Shown here piece after piece: positions 52,370 through 60,514 of a stretch of 64,000 bases of DNA. The stretch's first letter is position 1; each line of letters starts with the position of its first letter. The DNA lies in NCBI RefSeq assembly GCF_000949135.2, contig NZ_JTAN02000003.1:62001-126000 (forward strand), written 5' to 3'. The translations under genes were made by a program, and so were the position numbers. The stretch is from Burkholderia sp. USMB20. GTDB taxonomy: Bacteria; Pseudomonadota; Gammaproteobacteria; Burkholderiales; Burkholderiaceae. The notes under the pieces are model-generated. The model was given only the letters and a program-made list of their open reading frames with translations. It made no database searches and was not told the DNA's origin.

Positions 52370-54601
52370 ATGACGGTGAATAGAACAACAGCGTCGTCCG
52401 CACGGCGGCGGCGCGCGAAGGCCGGGCTTGGCGTCGGTCTCGGCATCACGCTTTTCGCGGCGCAGGCCGCCGTGGCGCAGGGCGACGCGCCGGCGCCCGA
52501 CGCCGGTGCGGCCGGCAGCACGACGCTGCCGGCGATCACGGTGAGCGGCGAGCGCGGCAACACGCTGCGCGCACGCACGGCGTCGGTCACGGGGCTCGAC
52601 GACGCGCCGCTGCGCGACACGCCGGCCTCGGTCAACGTCGTCACGCGGGCGCTGATCGACGACCAGCAGGCGAAGCGGCTGAGCGACGTCGTGCGCAACG
52701 ATGCGTCGGTCGTCAACGACTACGCGCCGGTCGGCTACTTCGAAGGCTTCGCGATCCGCGGCTTTCCGGTCGATCTCGCGAGCGCGATCCGGATCGACGG
52801 GCTGACGGTGTCCGGCGAGCAGAACGTGCCGCTCGAGAACAAGGAGCGCGTCGAGATCCTGAAGGGGCTGGCGGGCATCGACAGCGGCGTGGTCGCGCCG
52901 GGCGGCGTGATCAACTTCGTGACGAAGCGCTCCGCGAACGTCGCGAGCGTGACGGGCGGCGTCGACAGCCGCGGCTCGACGTCGGCGGCCGTCGATCTCG
53001 GCCGCCGCTTCGGCCCCGACAATCAGTTCGGTTTCCGGATCAACGCCGCGAAGGAGAACATGCACTCCTATATCGATGGCACCAACGGACGGCGTACGTT
53101 CGGCTCGATCGCCGCCGACTGGGACATCAGCCCGCGCGCGAGCCTGCAGTTCAACGCGGAATTCCAGCAGTGGATCCAGCGTTCCGCGCCCGGCTACCAG
53201 CTGCTCGGCGGCACCGTCGTGCCGTCGGTCAAGACGACGTCGAAGGCGCTCGGCACGCAGCCGTGGGCGAAGCCGGTGACGACCGATGCGCTGAACCTGA
53301 ACGCGCGCTTCGACTACCAGTTCAACGACGACTGGAAGGCCTACGTCGCCGCCGGCCGCAGCCGCACGATGATCGACGACAACAGCGCGTTCGCGTACGG
53401 CTGCTATTACGCGGCGAGCTGCGCGGCCGGCACGACGTCGCCGTTCTTCTTCGGCGCGAACGGCGACTACGACGTGTACGACTTCCGCAGCCCGGGCGAA
53501 TACCGCCGCAACGACGACCTGCGCGCGGTCACGACCGGCAAGTTCGCGACAGGCCCGCTGCGGCACGAGCTGACGCTCGGCGTGAGCGTGCAGCGCCGCG
53601 TCGTGCACATGGCGAATGCCGTGTACGACTACGTGGGCAGCGAGAACATCTATGGGCCCGACGTCGCGTTCGCACCGTCGCCGAACACGGCCGGGCCGTC
53701 GTATCCGCAGCTCGACGCGTGGCAGTACGGCGTGTTCGGGCTCGACCGCATCAGCATCGGCGAGCACTGGCAGGTGCTCGCGGGCGGCAAGGAAGTGCTG
53801 CTGCGCCAGCGCAGCTGGAGCAGCCTCGACGGCGACGCGACGCACACCGACCGCTCGGTGTTCCTGCCGCAGGTCGCGCTCGTCTACAAGCCGGTGAACG
53901 TGCTGTCGCTGTACGCGTCGTACAGCAAGGCGCTGTCGCTCGGCGACCAGGCGCCGGTGCGCGCGACCAACGCGTATGCGTTCCTGCCGCCGGTCGAATC
54001 GCACCAGTTCGAGCTCGGCGCGAAATACGACTGGCTCGACCGGCTGAGCCTCACGGCCGCCGTGTTCTCGATCAGCAAGCCGTTCCAGTTCGCCGACCCC
54101 GATGCGTCGGGCACGAGCTATACGTTCGTGCAGCGCGGCACGCAGCGCCACCAGGGGATCGAGCTCGGCGCGGCCGGGCGCGTGACCGAGCGGCTCGGGC
54201 TGACGGCCAGCGTCGCGGCGATTCGCGCGCGCGCGTACGATTCGGGTTCGCCGGCGTACGAGGGGCACCAGATCATCAACGTGCCGGCGCTGCGCGCATC
54301 GCTGTATGCGGATTACGCGGTGCCGGGCGTCGCCGGCCTGAACATGCTCGGCGGCGTCGAGTACAGCGCGGCGCGCAACGCGAACGAGGAGGGCACCGCG
54401 CGCGTGCCGTCGTGGTTCGTGTTCAATCTCGGCGCGCGCTATACGACGAAGATCGCGGGCCATCGCACGGTGCTGCGCGTGTCGGTGGACAACCTGTTCA
54501 ACAAGTTCTACTGGCGCGACGCGGGCGAGCAGCAGGGCGACGCGTACCTGTTCCCCGGCGCACCGCGCACCGCGCGCGTGTCGTTGACCTATGATTTCTG
54601 A
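52370..54601 (+). CDS. TonB-dependent receptor, siderophore-receptor-like
   Basis: A 743-residue outer-membrane transporter. A Sec signal ends ...FAAQAAVAQG; the plug domain spans about residues 50-165 (RDTPASVNVVTRALI, RGFPVD, LENKERVEILKG, GGVINFVTKR) and a 22-strand barrel follows, ending NLFNKFYWR and VSLTYDF. An in-frame GTG 24 bases earlier is an alternative start. Although the family is named for siderophores, it is followed by PnuC-like and kinase genes, so a vitamin or nucleoside ligand is more likely. Confidence 0.88.
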   Translation: MTVNRTTASSARRRRAKAGLGVGLGITLFAAQAAVAQGDAPAPDAGAAGSTTLPAITVSGERGNTLRARTASVTGLDDAPLRDTPASVNVVTRALIDDQQAKRLSDVVRNDASVVNDYAPVGYFEGFAIRGFPVDLASAIRIDGLTVSGEQNVPLENKERVEILKGLAGIDSGVVAPGGVINFVTKRSANVASVTGGVDSRGSTSAAVDLGRRFGPDNQFGFRINAAKENMHSYIDGTNGRRTFGSIAADWDISPRASLQFNAEFQQWIQRSAPGYQLLGGTVVPSVKTTSKALGTQPWAKPVTTDALNLNARFDYQFNDDWKAYVAAGRSRTMIDDNSAFAYGCYYAASCAAGTTSPFFFGANGDYDVYDFRSPGEYRRNDDLRAVTTGKFATGPLRHELTLGVSVQRRVVHMANAVYDYVGSENIYGPDVAFAPSPNTAGPSYPQLDAWQYGVFGLDRISIGEHWQVLAGGKEVLLRQRSWSSLDGDATHTDRSVFLPQVALVYKPVNVLSLYASYSKALSLGDQAPVRATNAYAFLPPVESHQFELGAKYDWLDRLSLTAAVFSISKPFQFADPDASGTSYTFVQRGTQRHQGIELGAAGRVTERLGLTASVAAIRARAYDSGSPAYEGHQIINVPALRASLYADYAVPGVAGLNMLGGVEYSAARNANEEGTARVPSWFVFNLGARYTTKIAGHRTVLRVSVDNLFNKFYWRDAGEQQGDAYLFPGAPRTARVSLTYDF

Positions 54602-54660
54602 TCGTCCGGACCCGGCCGCGTGATGCGCGGCCCCGGCAGCCAACCAGGAGAGCACAGACG

Positions 54661-55272
54661 ATGTCCCCACTCGAAATCGCCGGCGTGATCGTCAGCGCGC
54701 TCGCGATCTGGCTGACCGCGAAGCGGCGCATGCTGTGCTGGCCGGTCGGGCTCGCGTCGGTCGCGCTGTACGGCTGGATCTTCTTCGACGCGAAGCTGTA
54801 TTCCGACATGCTGCTGCAGGGCGCGTTCGCGGTGCTGCAGGTGTACGGCTGGCGCCGCTGGATCGCGCAGCGTACGCTCGAGGCGGGCGGCGGCGCTGCG
54901 CCGCAAGGCGACGTCGCGCCCGTCACCGGCGTGCGGCCGCGGCAGATGCTGCCGGACCTGATCGCGGCCGTCGTCGGCAGCGCGCTGCTCGGCGGGATGA
55001 TGGCGCGCTGGACCGATGCGGCGCTGCCGTTCGTCGATGCGTCGCTGACCGCGTTCAGCCTCGTCGCGCAATACTGGACCGCGCGGCGCTACATCGCGTC
55101 GTGGGGGCTGTGGATCGTCGTGAACGTCGTGTACGTCGGGATGTTCGTGTTCAAGGCACTGTATCTGACGGCCGGACTCTACGCGCTGTTCATCGCGCTC
55201 GCCGTCGTCGGCTGGCGCGACTGGAGCCGGACGGCGAATGCGCTGCGCGCGACGGCGAGCCCGGCGGGCTGA
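54661..55272 (+). CDS. pnuC: PnuC-family vitamin/nucleoside transporter
   Basis: A 203-residue inner-membrane protein with about seven helices. The opening IWLTAKRRMLCWPVGLASVALYGWIFFDAKLYSDMLLQ and YGWRRW, with the later WGLWIVVNVVYVGMFVFKALYLTAGLYALF, are diagnostic of PnuC. Family members carry nicotinamide riboside (PnuC), riboflavin (PnuX) or thiamine (PnuT) by facilitated diffusion and depend on a kinase for trapping. The adjacent kinase-like gene fits that. The symbol denotes the family, not a proven substrate. Confidence 0.88.
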   Translation: MSPLEIAGVIVSALAIWLTAKRRMLCWPVGLASVALYGWIFFDAKLYSDMLLQGAFAVLQVYGWRRWIAQRTLEAGGGAAPQGDVAPVTGVRPRQMLPDLIAAVVGSALLGGMMARWTDAALPFVDASLTAFSLVAQYWTARRYIASWGLWIVVNVVYVGMFVFKALYLTAGLYALFIALAVVGWRDWSRTANALRATASPAG

Positions 55273-55308
55273 TTCAAGGGCTGATTCAACTACGGAGCGA
55301 CGTCGTTC

Positions 55309-56517
55309 ATGTCATTTCCACTCGAGCCGGACGCGCCTGCATCGCGTGACGTCGCCGACATGCGGGACGTCGCGCCGCCGCAATTCGGCGTCGACGGCGA
55401 GCAGGCCGAACGCGACTGGCCGCTGATGACGCACGACGAAGTCGCGGGCGTGCTTGCGCGGATCGATGGCGTCGGCGCGCCGGCGCGGCTTACGTGGCAC
55501 AGCCCGCGGCCGTTCTCCGCGGCGGTGCTGGTGCACACGACCGACGCGCGCGCGCTGTTCGTCAAGCGTCATCACGCGAGCCTGCGCGACGTCGCCGGGC
55601 TCGAGGAGGAGCATCGCTTCATCGCGCATCTGCGCGATCGCGGTGTGCCGGTCGCGGACGTGCTCGCCGGTCGCGACGGCGCGACCGCGTTCGCATCCGG
55701 CGACTGGACCTATGAAGTGCACGTGGTGGCGCCGGGGGTGGACGCGTATCGCGGCGTGATGTCGTGGCAGCCGTTCACGCATCCTTCGCATGCGTACGCG
55801 GCAGGCCGCGCGCTGGCCGAACTGCATCGCGCGTCGGCCGGCTACGATGCGCCGGCGCGGCCCGTGCGCACGCTGCTGTCGAGTTTCCGGGTGCTGTCGT
55901 CCGCCGATCTTCCCGGTGCGCTCGAACGCTGGGTCGATGCACAGCCGCTGCTGGTGCGCGCGCTTGGCACGCGCGACTGGCGCGGCGACGTCGCGGATGC
56001 GATCGGCCCGTACCACGCGCGCCTCGTGCCGCTGCTGCCCGCGCTGGCGCCGCTGTGGACGCACGGCGACTGGCATGCGTCGAATCTCCTGTGGACCGAC
56101 GCCGCGCCCGGCGCGCAGGTGCGGACCGTGCTCGATTTCGGCCTGTCGGATCGCACGTGTGCCGTCATGGATCTCGCGCTCGCGATCGAACGCAACGCGA
56201 TCGACTGGTTGGCGCCGGCCGATGCACGTCGCGTCGAGCATGAACAGATCGGCGCGCTGCTCGACGGCTACGAATCGCTCGAACCGCTGAGCGACGACGC
56301 GTATGCGGCGCTGGTCGCGATGCTGCCCATCGTGCATACCGAATTCGCGCTGTCGGAAGTCGCGTATTTCGGCTGCATCGTCAATGCACCGGAAATCGTC
56401 GATGTTGCGTATGACGGTTATCTGATCGGGCATGCGCGATGGTTCGGCGAACGCGACGGACGGCAGTTGCTCGACTGGCTGGTGCAACGCCGGCGTGCGA
56501 AGCGGGGCAGCTTGTAA
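55309..56517 (+). CDS. Phosphotransferase of the APH/choline-kinase fold (predicted vitamin kinase)
   Basis: A 402-residue kinase-like protein. The ATP-binding lobe has LFVKRHHASL and EEEHRFIAHL; the catalytic loop is LWTHGDWHASNLLW (Brenner motif HxDxxxxN as HGDWHASN) and the metal-binding motif is LDFGLSDRT. It lies 36 bases after the PnuC gene. In PnuC-type systems a kinase phosphorylates the imported vitamin to retain it, so this is the expected partner. Aminoglycoside resistance is unlikely from context. Confidence 0.85.
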   Translation: MSFPLEPDAPASRDVADMRDVAPPQFGVDGEQAERDWPLMTHDEVAGVLARIDGVGAPARLTWHSPRPFSAAVLVHTTDARALFVKRHHASLRDVAGLEEEHRFIAHLRDRGVPVADVLAGRDGATAFASGDWTYEVHVVAPGVDAYRGVMSWQPFTHPSHAYAAGRALAELHRASAGYDAPARPVRTLLSSFRVLSSADLPGALERWVDAQPLLVRALGTRDWRGDVADAIGPYHARLVPLLPALAPLWTHGDWHASNLLWTDAAPGAQVRTVLDFGLSDRTCAVMDLALAIERNAIDWLAPADARRVEHEQIGALLDGYESLEPLSDDAYAALVAMLPIVHTEFALSEVAYFGCIVNAPEIVDVAYDGYLIGHARWFGERDGRQLLDWLVQRRRAKRGSL

Positions 56518-56680
56518 AACTGCGTTGCGGACACTGTCGAGCCGGCAGTGTCGTCTGCCCGATCTTCACGCTCTGCGGTGCCGCGATCGTACCGCACGGC
56601 ACGGCCGCACGTTCGCCGCGATCCGGCGGCGCGCGGCACGCTGCCGGCGATCGCCGGGCAGCACCCACGCCTGACTCGCA

Positions 56681-56971
56681 TCAGCGGGTCGCGAGCCTGT
56701 CGTGATTGTCGGCCCGGGGCGACTTCTCGCCAGCATGCACCGACATCCCGTGAAGTTCCTTGTTGCGCGCGATGATCTCGCTGGTCGGCGGGTACTGCGT
56801 CTTGCTCGTCGGCACGACGCCGTCGTGCTGCGCCTGCTTGAGTTCGTCGATGACTTCCGCGCGGGTCTTGCCCTGCGTTTGAGTGTGCGCTTGCGCGAAG
56901 GCGGCTTGCGAGGCGACGCCGAGCGACAGCGTGGCGGTGACGAACAGGGCTGCGAGTCTTGCCGTTTTCAT
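56681..56971 (-). CDS. DUF4148 family exported protein
   Basis: A 96-residue protein with a Sec signal (MKTARLAALFVTATLSLGVASQAAFAQ) and the DUF4148 core TRAEVIDELKQAQHDGVVP, then YPPTSEIIARNKELHG. Many paralogues occur in Burkholderia, all of unknown function. It is periplasmic and stands alone. Confidence 0.88.
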   Translation of the reverse strand: MKTARLAALFVTATLSLGVASQAAFAQAHTQTQGKTRAEVIDELKQAQHDGVVPTSKTQYPPTSEIIARNKELHGMSVHAGEKSPRADNHDRLATR

Positions 56972-57431
56972 GGAGCTCTCCTTGATGAGGCCGCCGGGTG
57001 GCGATCCATGAGCCCAGTATGCGAAAGCCGCCGAGCGTGACCGTGATCGGCAGATGACAAATGCGTCAGATTGCGGGGCCGAGGGGCGTGACGTGCGGGC
57101 CCGGCCGACGTGATGCAATCGTCATGTTCGGGTCATGCATGCGATGAGCGGGAAGCGGAGCATGTCGCCTGCCGACGGCCGAAGCCGGAACCGTCGGATC
57201 GTCCGCGCCGAAGGCCGTGCGCGATGCGGTGCCCACCGGCCTGATGCCCGGCGAACAGATCGACCATGCGGGGCATCGATGCGGCAATCCGAACTTCTAC
57301 GTGAACACGCATCCGTGCCTGTTCCCGAAGCGCAACGTCACGCCTCGATGCAGTCATATCCCCGCGCCACATGCGCGGCTGTCGACTATAGTTATGCACG
57401 AACAGCACCCATCCACGTCGAAGGCGGGCAA
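56972..57431. other. Intergenic region between DUF4148 and VOC genes
   Basis: About 460 bases between divergent genes. Coding potential is poor in all frames. One short frame near 57280-57340 reads NPNFYVNTHPCLFP, faintly like the end of a CHRD domain, which may be a gene remnant. Confidence 0.4.
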
Positions 57432-57860
57432 ATGATCGATCACGTTTACATCTCAGTCACCGACATCGAGAAGTCGCTGCTCTTCTACTCCGAAGCCTTG
57501 AAGCCACTCGGCTGGAGCGTATTCGGCAACTACGACTCCGCGAATGGCCCGGCGAGCGTCCCCGATCTCTACGGCATCGGCGACGATGTGTACGGCAAGG
57601 GAGAGGGGGTTGGATCAAGCATCTGGCTACGCAAACGTCAGCCAGGCGAGACCGGGCTTTACCTGGGGATCGTCTGCGATACGAACGAACTCGTCGACGC
57701 TGCCTACGCAGCCGCAATCAACGCCGGCGGCATCGATGAGGGAAGACCGGCGGATCGTACCTACTTCGCCCCCGGCTACTACGCCGCCAACGTCGCCGAC
57801 CTCGACGGCAACCGTCTCGAGTTCGTACACAAGGCGTGGAACCCCAAGCGACGCTCATAG
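57432..57860 (+). CDS. VOC (glyoxalase/bleomycin-resistance fold) family protein
   Basis: A 142-residue metalloenzyme-fold protein. The first beta-alpha-beta module opens MIDHVYISVTDIEKSLLFYSEALKPLGW and the second ends NVADLDGNRLEFVHKAW, with His and Glu at the usual metal-ligand places. The codon use is slightly less GC-rich than in its neighbours. Function within the large superfamily cannot be assigned. Confidence 0.88.
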   Translation: MIDHVYISVTDIEKSLLFYSEALKPLGWSVFGNYDSANGPASVPDLYGIGDDVYGKGEGVGSSIWLRKRQPGETGLYLGIVCDTNELVDAAYAAAINAGGIDEGRPADRTYFAPGYYAANVADLDGNRLEFVHKAWNPKRRS

Positions 57861-58188
57861 CAATCCAATGGATGCACGGGGGTCGTCGCGGTTCGTATCG
57901 CTTTGAACGATCCCGCACCGGATAGATGGCTGCTTCGCGGACGTGCGGTTGGCCGAACCGGATCGGCAAGCCGCGTCCACGGAATTCCGCAAACAAGCAA
58001 AAAAAGACCCGGCACTCGCAGTGTCCGGGCCAACGCGTGATCGTGCCGTGCGACAGCGATACGCCTGCGTGGTTCGCAACGGGCATCACCCGTCACGCAT
58101 TCGATGGTATGCGACGCGATCCATCGCGAACCTGATCGGAAGATGAAATTTTCGTCACGCGCGTATCGGTGCGCGATCGATATTCCGA
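57861..58188. other. Intergenic stretch with a leftward terminator
   Basis: About 330 bases, AT-richer than average, between the VOC gene and the porin-like remnant. It has no supported gene and contains the terminator listed separately at 57999-58030. Confidence 0.4.
57999..58030 (-). terminator. Rho-independent terminator, leftward
   Basis: On the minus strand CCCGGACACT pairs with AGTGCCGGG (one bulged A) and runs into TCTTTTTTTG. No intact leftward gene ends here; the nearest candidate is the porin C-terminal remnant about 160 bases upstream. Confidence 0.75.
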
Positions 58189-58260
58189 TCAGAAGCAATG
58201 GCGCAGCCCGAGATTGACGATCCCTCGCGTAGCCGTAGGCGCCGATGCGGGTGCTGCGCC
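58189..58260 (-). pseudogene. Possible porin C-terminal remnant
   Basis: Read leftward, the last codons before a TGA give IVNLGLRHCF, which closely resembles the terminal beta-strand of Burkholderia porins (…GLRHxF). The upstream codons in this frame do not look like a porin, and only about 24 codons are available before the metY terminator, so this would be a fragment left by a deletion. Confidence 0.35.
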
Positions 58261-58290
58261 CCCCGGCATCGACCGGGGATTGAACACCTT

Positions 58291-58318
58291 GAAGCGGGCG
58301 TGTCGGCACGCCCGCTTC
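58291..58318 (-). terminator. Perfect 12-bp hairpin after metY
   Basis: GAAGCGGGCGTG and CACGCCCGCTTC with a 4-base loop, three bases beyond the metY stop. There is no T-run, but the stem is very stable. Confidence 0.65.
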
Positions 58319-58321
58319 GGC

Positions 58322-59617
58322 TCACAGCTGCGCGAGCGCCTGGTCGAGGTCGGCGAGCAGGTCGTCGATGTGCTCGATGCCGATCGACAGCCGTACCGTT
58401 TCCTCCTTCACGCCGGCCTTCGCGAGCTCGGCCGGCGACAGCTGGCGGTGCGTCGTCGAGGCCGGATGCGTCGCGAGCGACTTCGTGTCGCCGATGTTGA
58501 CGAGCCGCGTGAACAGCTTCAGCGCATCCTGGAACTTGGCGCCGCCGTCGCGTCCGCCCTTCACGCCGAACGTCAGGATGCCGGGCGCGCGGCCCGACAG
58601 GTAGCGCGCGACGAGCGCATGATCCGGGTGATCGGGCAGCCCCGCGTAGTTCACCCATTCGACGTGTTCATGGCGCGCGAGATGCTGCGCGATCTTCAGC
58701 GCGTTGTCGCTGATGCGCTCGATGCGCAGCGCGAGCGTCTCGATGCCTTGCAGGATCTGGAACGCGTTGAACGGCGAGATCGCCGCGCCCATGTTGCGCA
58801 GCGGCACGACGCGCGCGCGGCCGATATATGCGGCCGGCCCGAACGCTTCGGTGTAGACGACACCGTGATAGCTGACGTCGGGCTCGTTGAGCCGCTTGAA
58901 GCGGTCCGCGTGCTGCGCCCACGGGAACTTGCCCGAATCGACGATCGCGCCGCCGAGGCTCGTGCCGTGGCCGCCGAGATACTTCGTCAGCGAGTGCACG
59001 ACGATGTCCGCGCCGTGTTCGAACGGACGCAGCAGGTACGGCGACGGCACCGTGTTGTCGACGATCAGCGGGATACCGTGGCGATGCGCGACTTCCGCGA
59101 GCGCGGCGATGTCGGTCACGTTGCCGAGCGGATTGCCGACCGATTCCGCGAAGATCGCCTTCGTGCGCGCGTCGATCAGCGGCTCGAACGACGCGGGGTC
59201 GCGCGGATCGGCGAAGCGCGTCGTGATGCCGTATTGCGGCAGCGTATGCGCGAACAGGTTGTAGGTACCGCCGTACAGCGAACTGGCGGACACGATGTTG
59301 TCGCCGGCTTCCGCGATCGTCTGGATCGCGTACGTGACGGCCGCCTGGCCCGACGCCAGCGCCAGCGCGCCGATGCCGCCCTCGAGCGCGGCGATCCGCT
59401 GTTCGAGCACGTCGGTCGTCGGGTTCATGATCCGCGTGTAGATGTTGCCCTGGACCTTCAGGTCGAACAGGTCTGCGCCGTGCTGCGTGTCGTCGAATGC
59501 GTACGCAACGGTCTGGTAGATCGGCACCGCGACCGCGCGCGTGGTCGGGTCGGGTCGATAGCCGCCGTGCACGGCGATGGTTTCGAGGCGCCAGTTCGAA
59601 GAGGCCTGATCGGTCAT
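58322..59617 (-). CDS. metY: O-acetylhomoserine aminocarboxypropyltransferase (sulfhydrylase)
   Basis: A 431-residue PLP enzyme of the Cys/Met metabolism family. The PLP lysine is K212 in HSLTKYLGGHGTSLGG; ASSLYGGTYNLFAHTL, VDNTVPSPYLLRP and the long insertion typical of O-acetylhomoserine sulfhydrylases (length ~430, versus ~390 for MetB/MetC) support MetY. It makes homocysteine from O-acetylhomoserine and sulfide in the cytosol. It is transcribed alone and is divergent from an O-methyltransferase gene. Confidence 0.92.
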   Translation of the reverse strand: MTDQASSNWRLETIAVHGGYRPDPTTRAVAVPIYQTVAYAFDDTQHGADLFDLKVQGNIYTRIMNPTTDVLEQRIAALEGGIGALALASGQAAVTYAIQTIAEAGDNIVSASSLYGGTYNLFAHTLPQYGITTRFADPRDPASFEPLIDARTKAIFAESVGNPLGNVTDIAALAEVAHRHGIPLIVDNTVPSPYLLRPFEHGADIVVHSLTKYLGGHGTSLGGAIVDSGKFPWAQHADRFKRLNEPDVSYHGVVYTEAFGPAAYIGRARVVPLRNMGAAISPFNAFQILQGIETLALRIERISDNALKIAQHLARHEHVEWVNYAGLPDHPDHALVARYLSGRAPGILTFGVKGGRDGGAKFQDALKLFTRLVNIGDTKSLATHPASTTHRQLSPAELAKAGVKEETVRLSIGIEHIDDLLADLDQALAQL

Positions 59618-59694
59618 GAGTGCTCCATCTGTTGTTGTCGTGGTCGAGCGATTATAGGAGCAGGTGTGCTGCCGTCCTTAGAACGAATGGTTTG

Positions 59695-59722
59695 TTGCTT
59701 ATGGGGCCGCCGCGCATAGAAT
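59695..59722 (+). promoter_or_regulatory. Sigma-70-type promoter for the O-methyltransferase gene
   Basis: TTGCTT at 59695-59700 and TAGAAT at 59717-59722 with a 16-base spacer, about 28 bases before the start codon. These are good matches to -35 and -10 hexamers in otherwise GC-rich DNA. Confidence 0.6.
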
Positions 59723-59750
59723 GCGTTTTTCCTCGGATGAAGGGTGCGCG

Positions 59751-60419
59751 ATGGACCAGGATCAGTGGAACAAGGTGGATGCGTATTTCTCCGCGACGCT
59801 CGTGCCGACCGACGACGCGCTCGACGCCGCGCTCGCGGCGAGCGACGCGGCCGGGCTGCCCGCGATCAACGTCGCGCCGAACCAGGGCAAGCTGCTGCAG
59901 CTGCTCGCGACGATTCGCGGCGCACGGCGCATCCTCGAAGTCGGCACGCTCGGCGGCTACAGCACGATCTGGCTCGCGCGCGCGTTGCCGCCGGACGGCC
60001 GGCTCGTGACGCTCGAACTGAACCCCGATCACGCGAAGGTCGCGACGCGGAACATCGCGCGCGCCGGGTTCGCGGATGTCGTGTCGGTGGTGGTCGGCAG
60101 CGCGAAGGACAGTCTCGCGCGGCTCGTCGATGCGGGCGAGGCGCCGTTCGACTTCATCTTCATCGACGCGGACAAGGACAACAACGCCGCTTATCTGGAC
60201 GCCGCGCTGAAACTGTCGCGGCCCGGCACGGTGATCGTCGTCGACAACGTCGTGCGGGGCGGGCGCGTGGCCGATCCGGACAACCGTGAGCCGGACGTCG
60301 TCGGCGTGCGCGACGGGTTCGCGCGGATCGTCGCCGAGCCGAACCTCACGACGACCGCCTTGCAGACGGTCGGGCTGAAGGGCTGGGACGGGTTTTCGAT
60401 CTCGATCGTCGGCGCGTGA
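59751..60419 (+). CDS. O-methyltransferase family 3 (CCoAOMT-like)
   Basis: A 222-residue SAM-dependent methyltransferase. Motif I is ILEVGTLGGYSTIWLARAL, the metal-binding segment is FIFIDADKDNNAAYLDAAL and VIVVDNVVRGG follows, as in cation-dependent catechol/caffeoyl-CoA-type O-methyltransferases. I start at MDQDQW, just after an AAGGGTG-like site. The acceptor is unknown. Confidence 0.9.
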   Translation: MDQDQWNKVDAYFSATLVPTDDALDAALAASDAAGLPAINVAPNQGKLLQLLATIRGARRILEVGTLGGYSTIWLARALPPDGRLVTLELNPDHAKVATRNIARAGFADVVSVVVGSAKDSLARLVDAGEAPFDFIFIDADKDNNAAYLDAALKLSRPGTVIVVDNVVRGGRVADPDNREPDVVGVRDGFARIVAEPNLTTTALQTVGLKGWDGFSISIVGA

Positions 60420-60473
60420 CTTGAAGGTGGCGCATCACCGCGGTCGTCGGCCGCACCGGACGTGCGACACGGT

Positions 60474-60507
60474 CGCGGCCACGGATCTTTCATCGAGCGT
60501 GGCCGCG
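60474..60507. terminator. Bidirectional hairpin between O-methyltransferase and rtcB
   Basis: CGCGGCCACG and CGTGGCCGCG form a perfect 10-bp stem (14-base loop) between two convergent genes. Confidence 0.6.
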
Positions 60508-60514
60508 CGCCGCG

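Noticed and set aside
57217-57435. A small gene with a CHRD-like end (NPNFYVNTHPCLFP).
   Set aside because: The rest of the frame has no resemblance to a CHRD domain and poor codon bias; it is at best a remnant.
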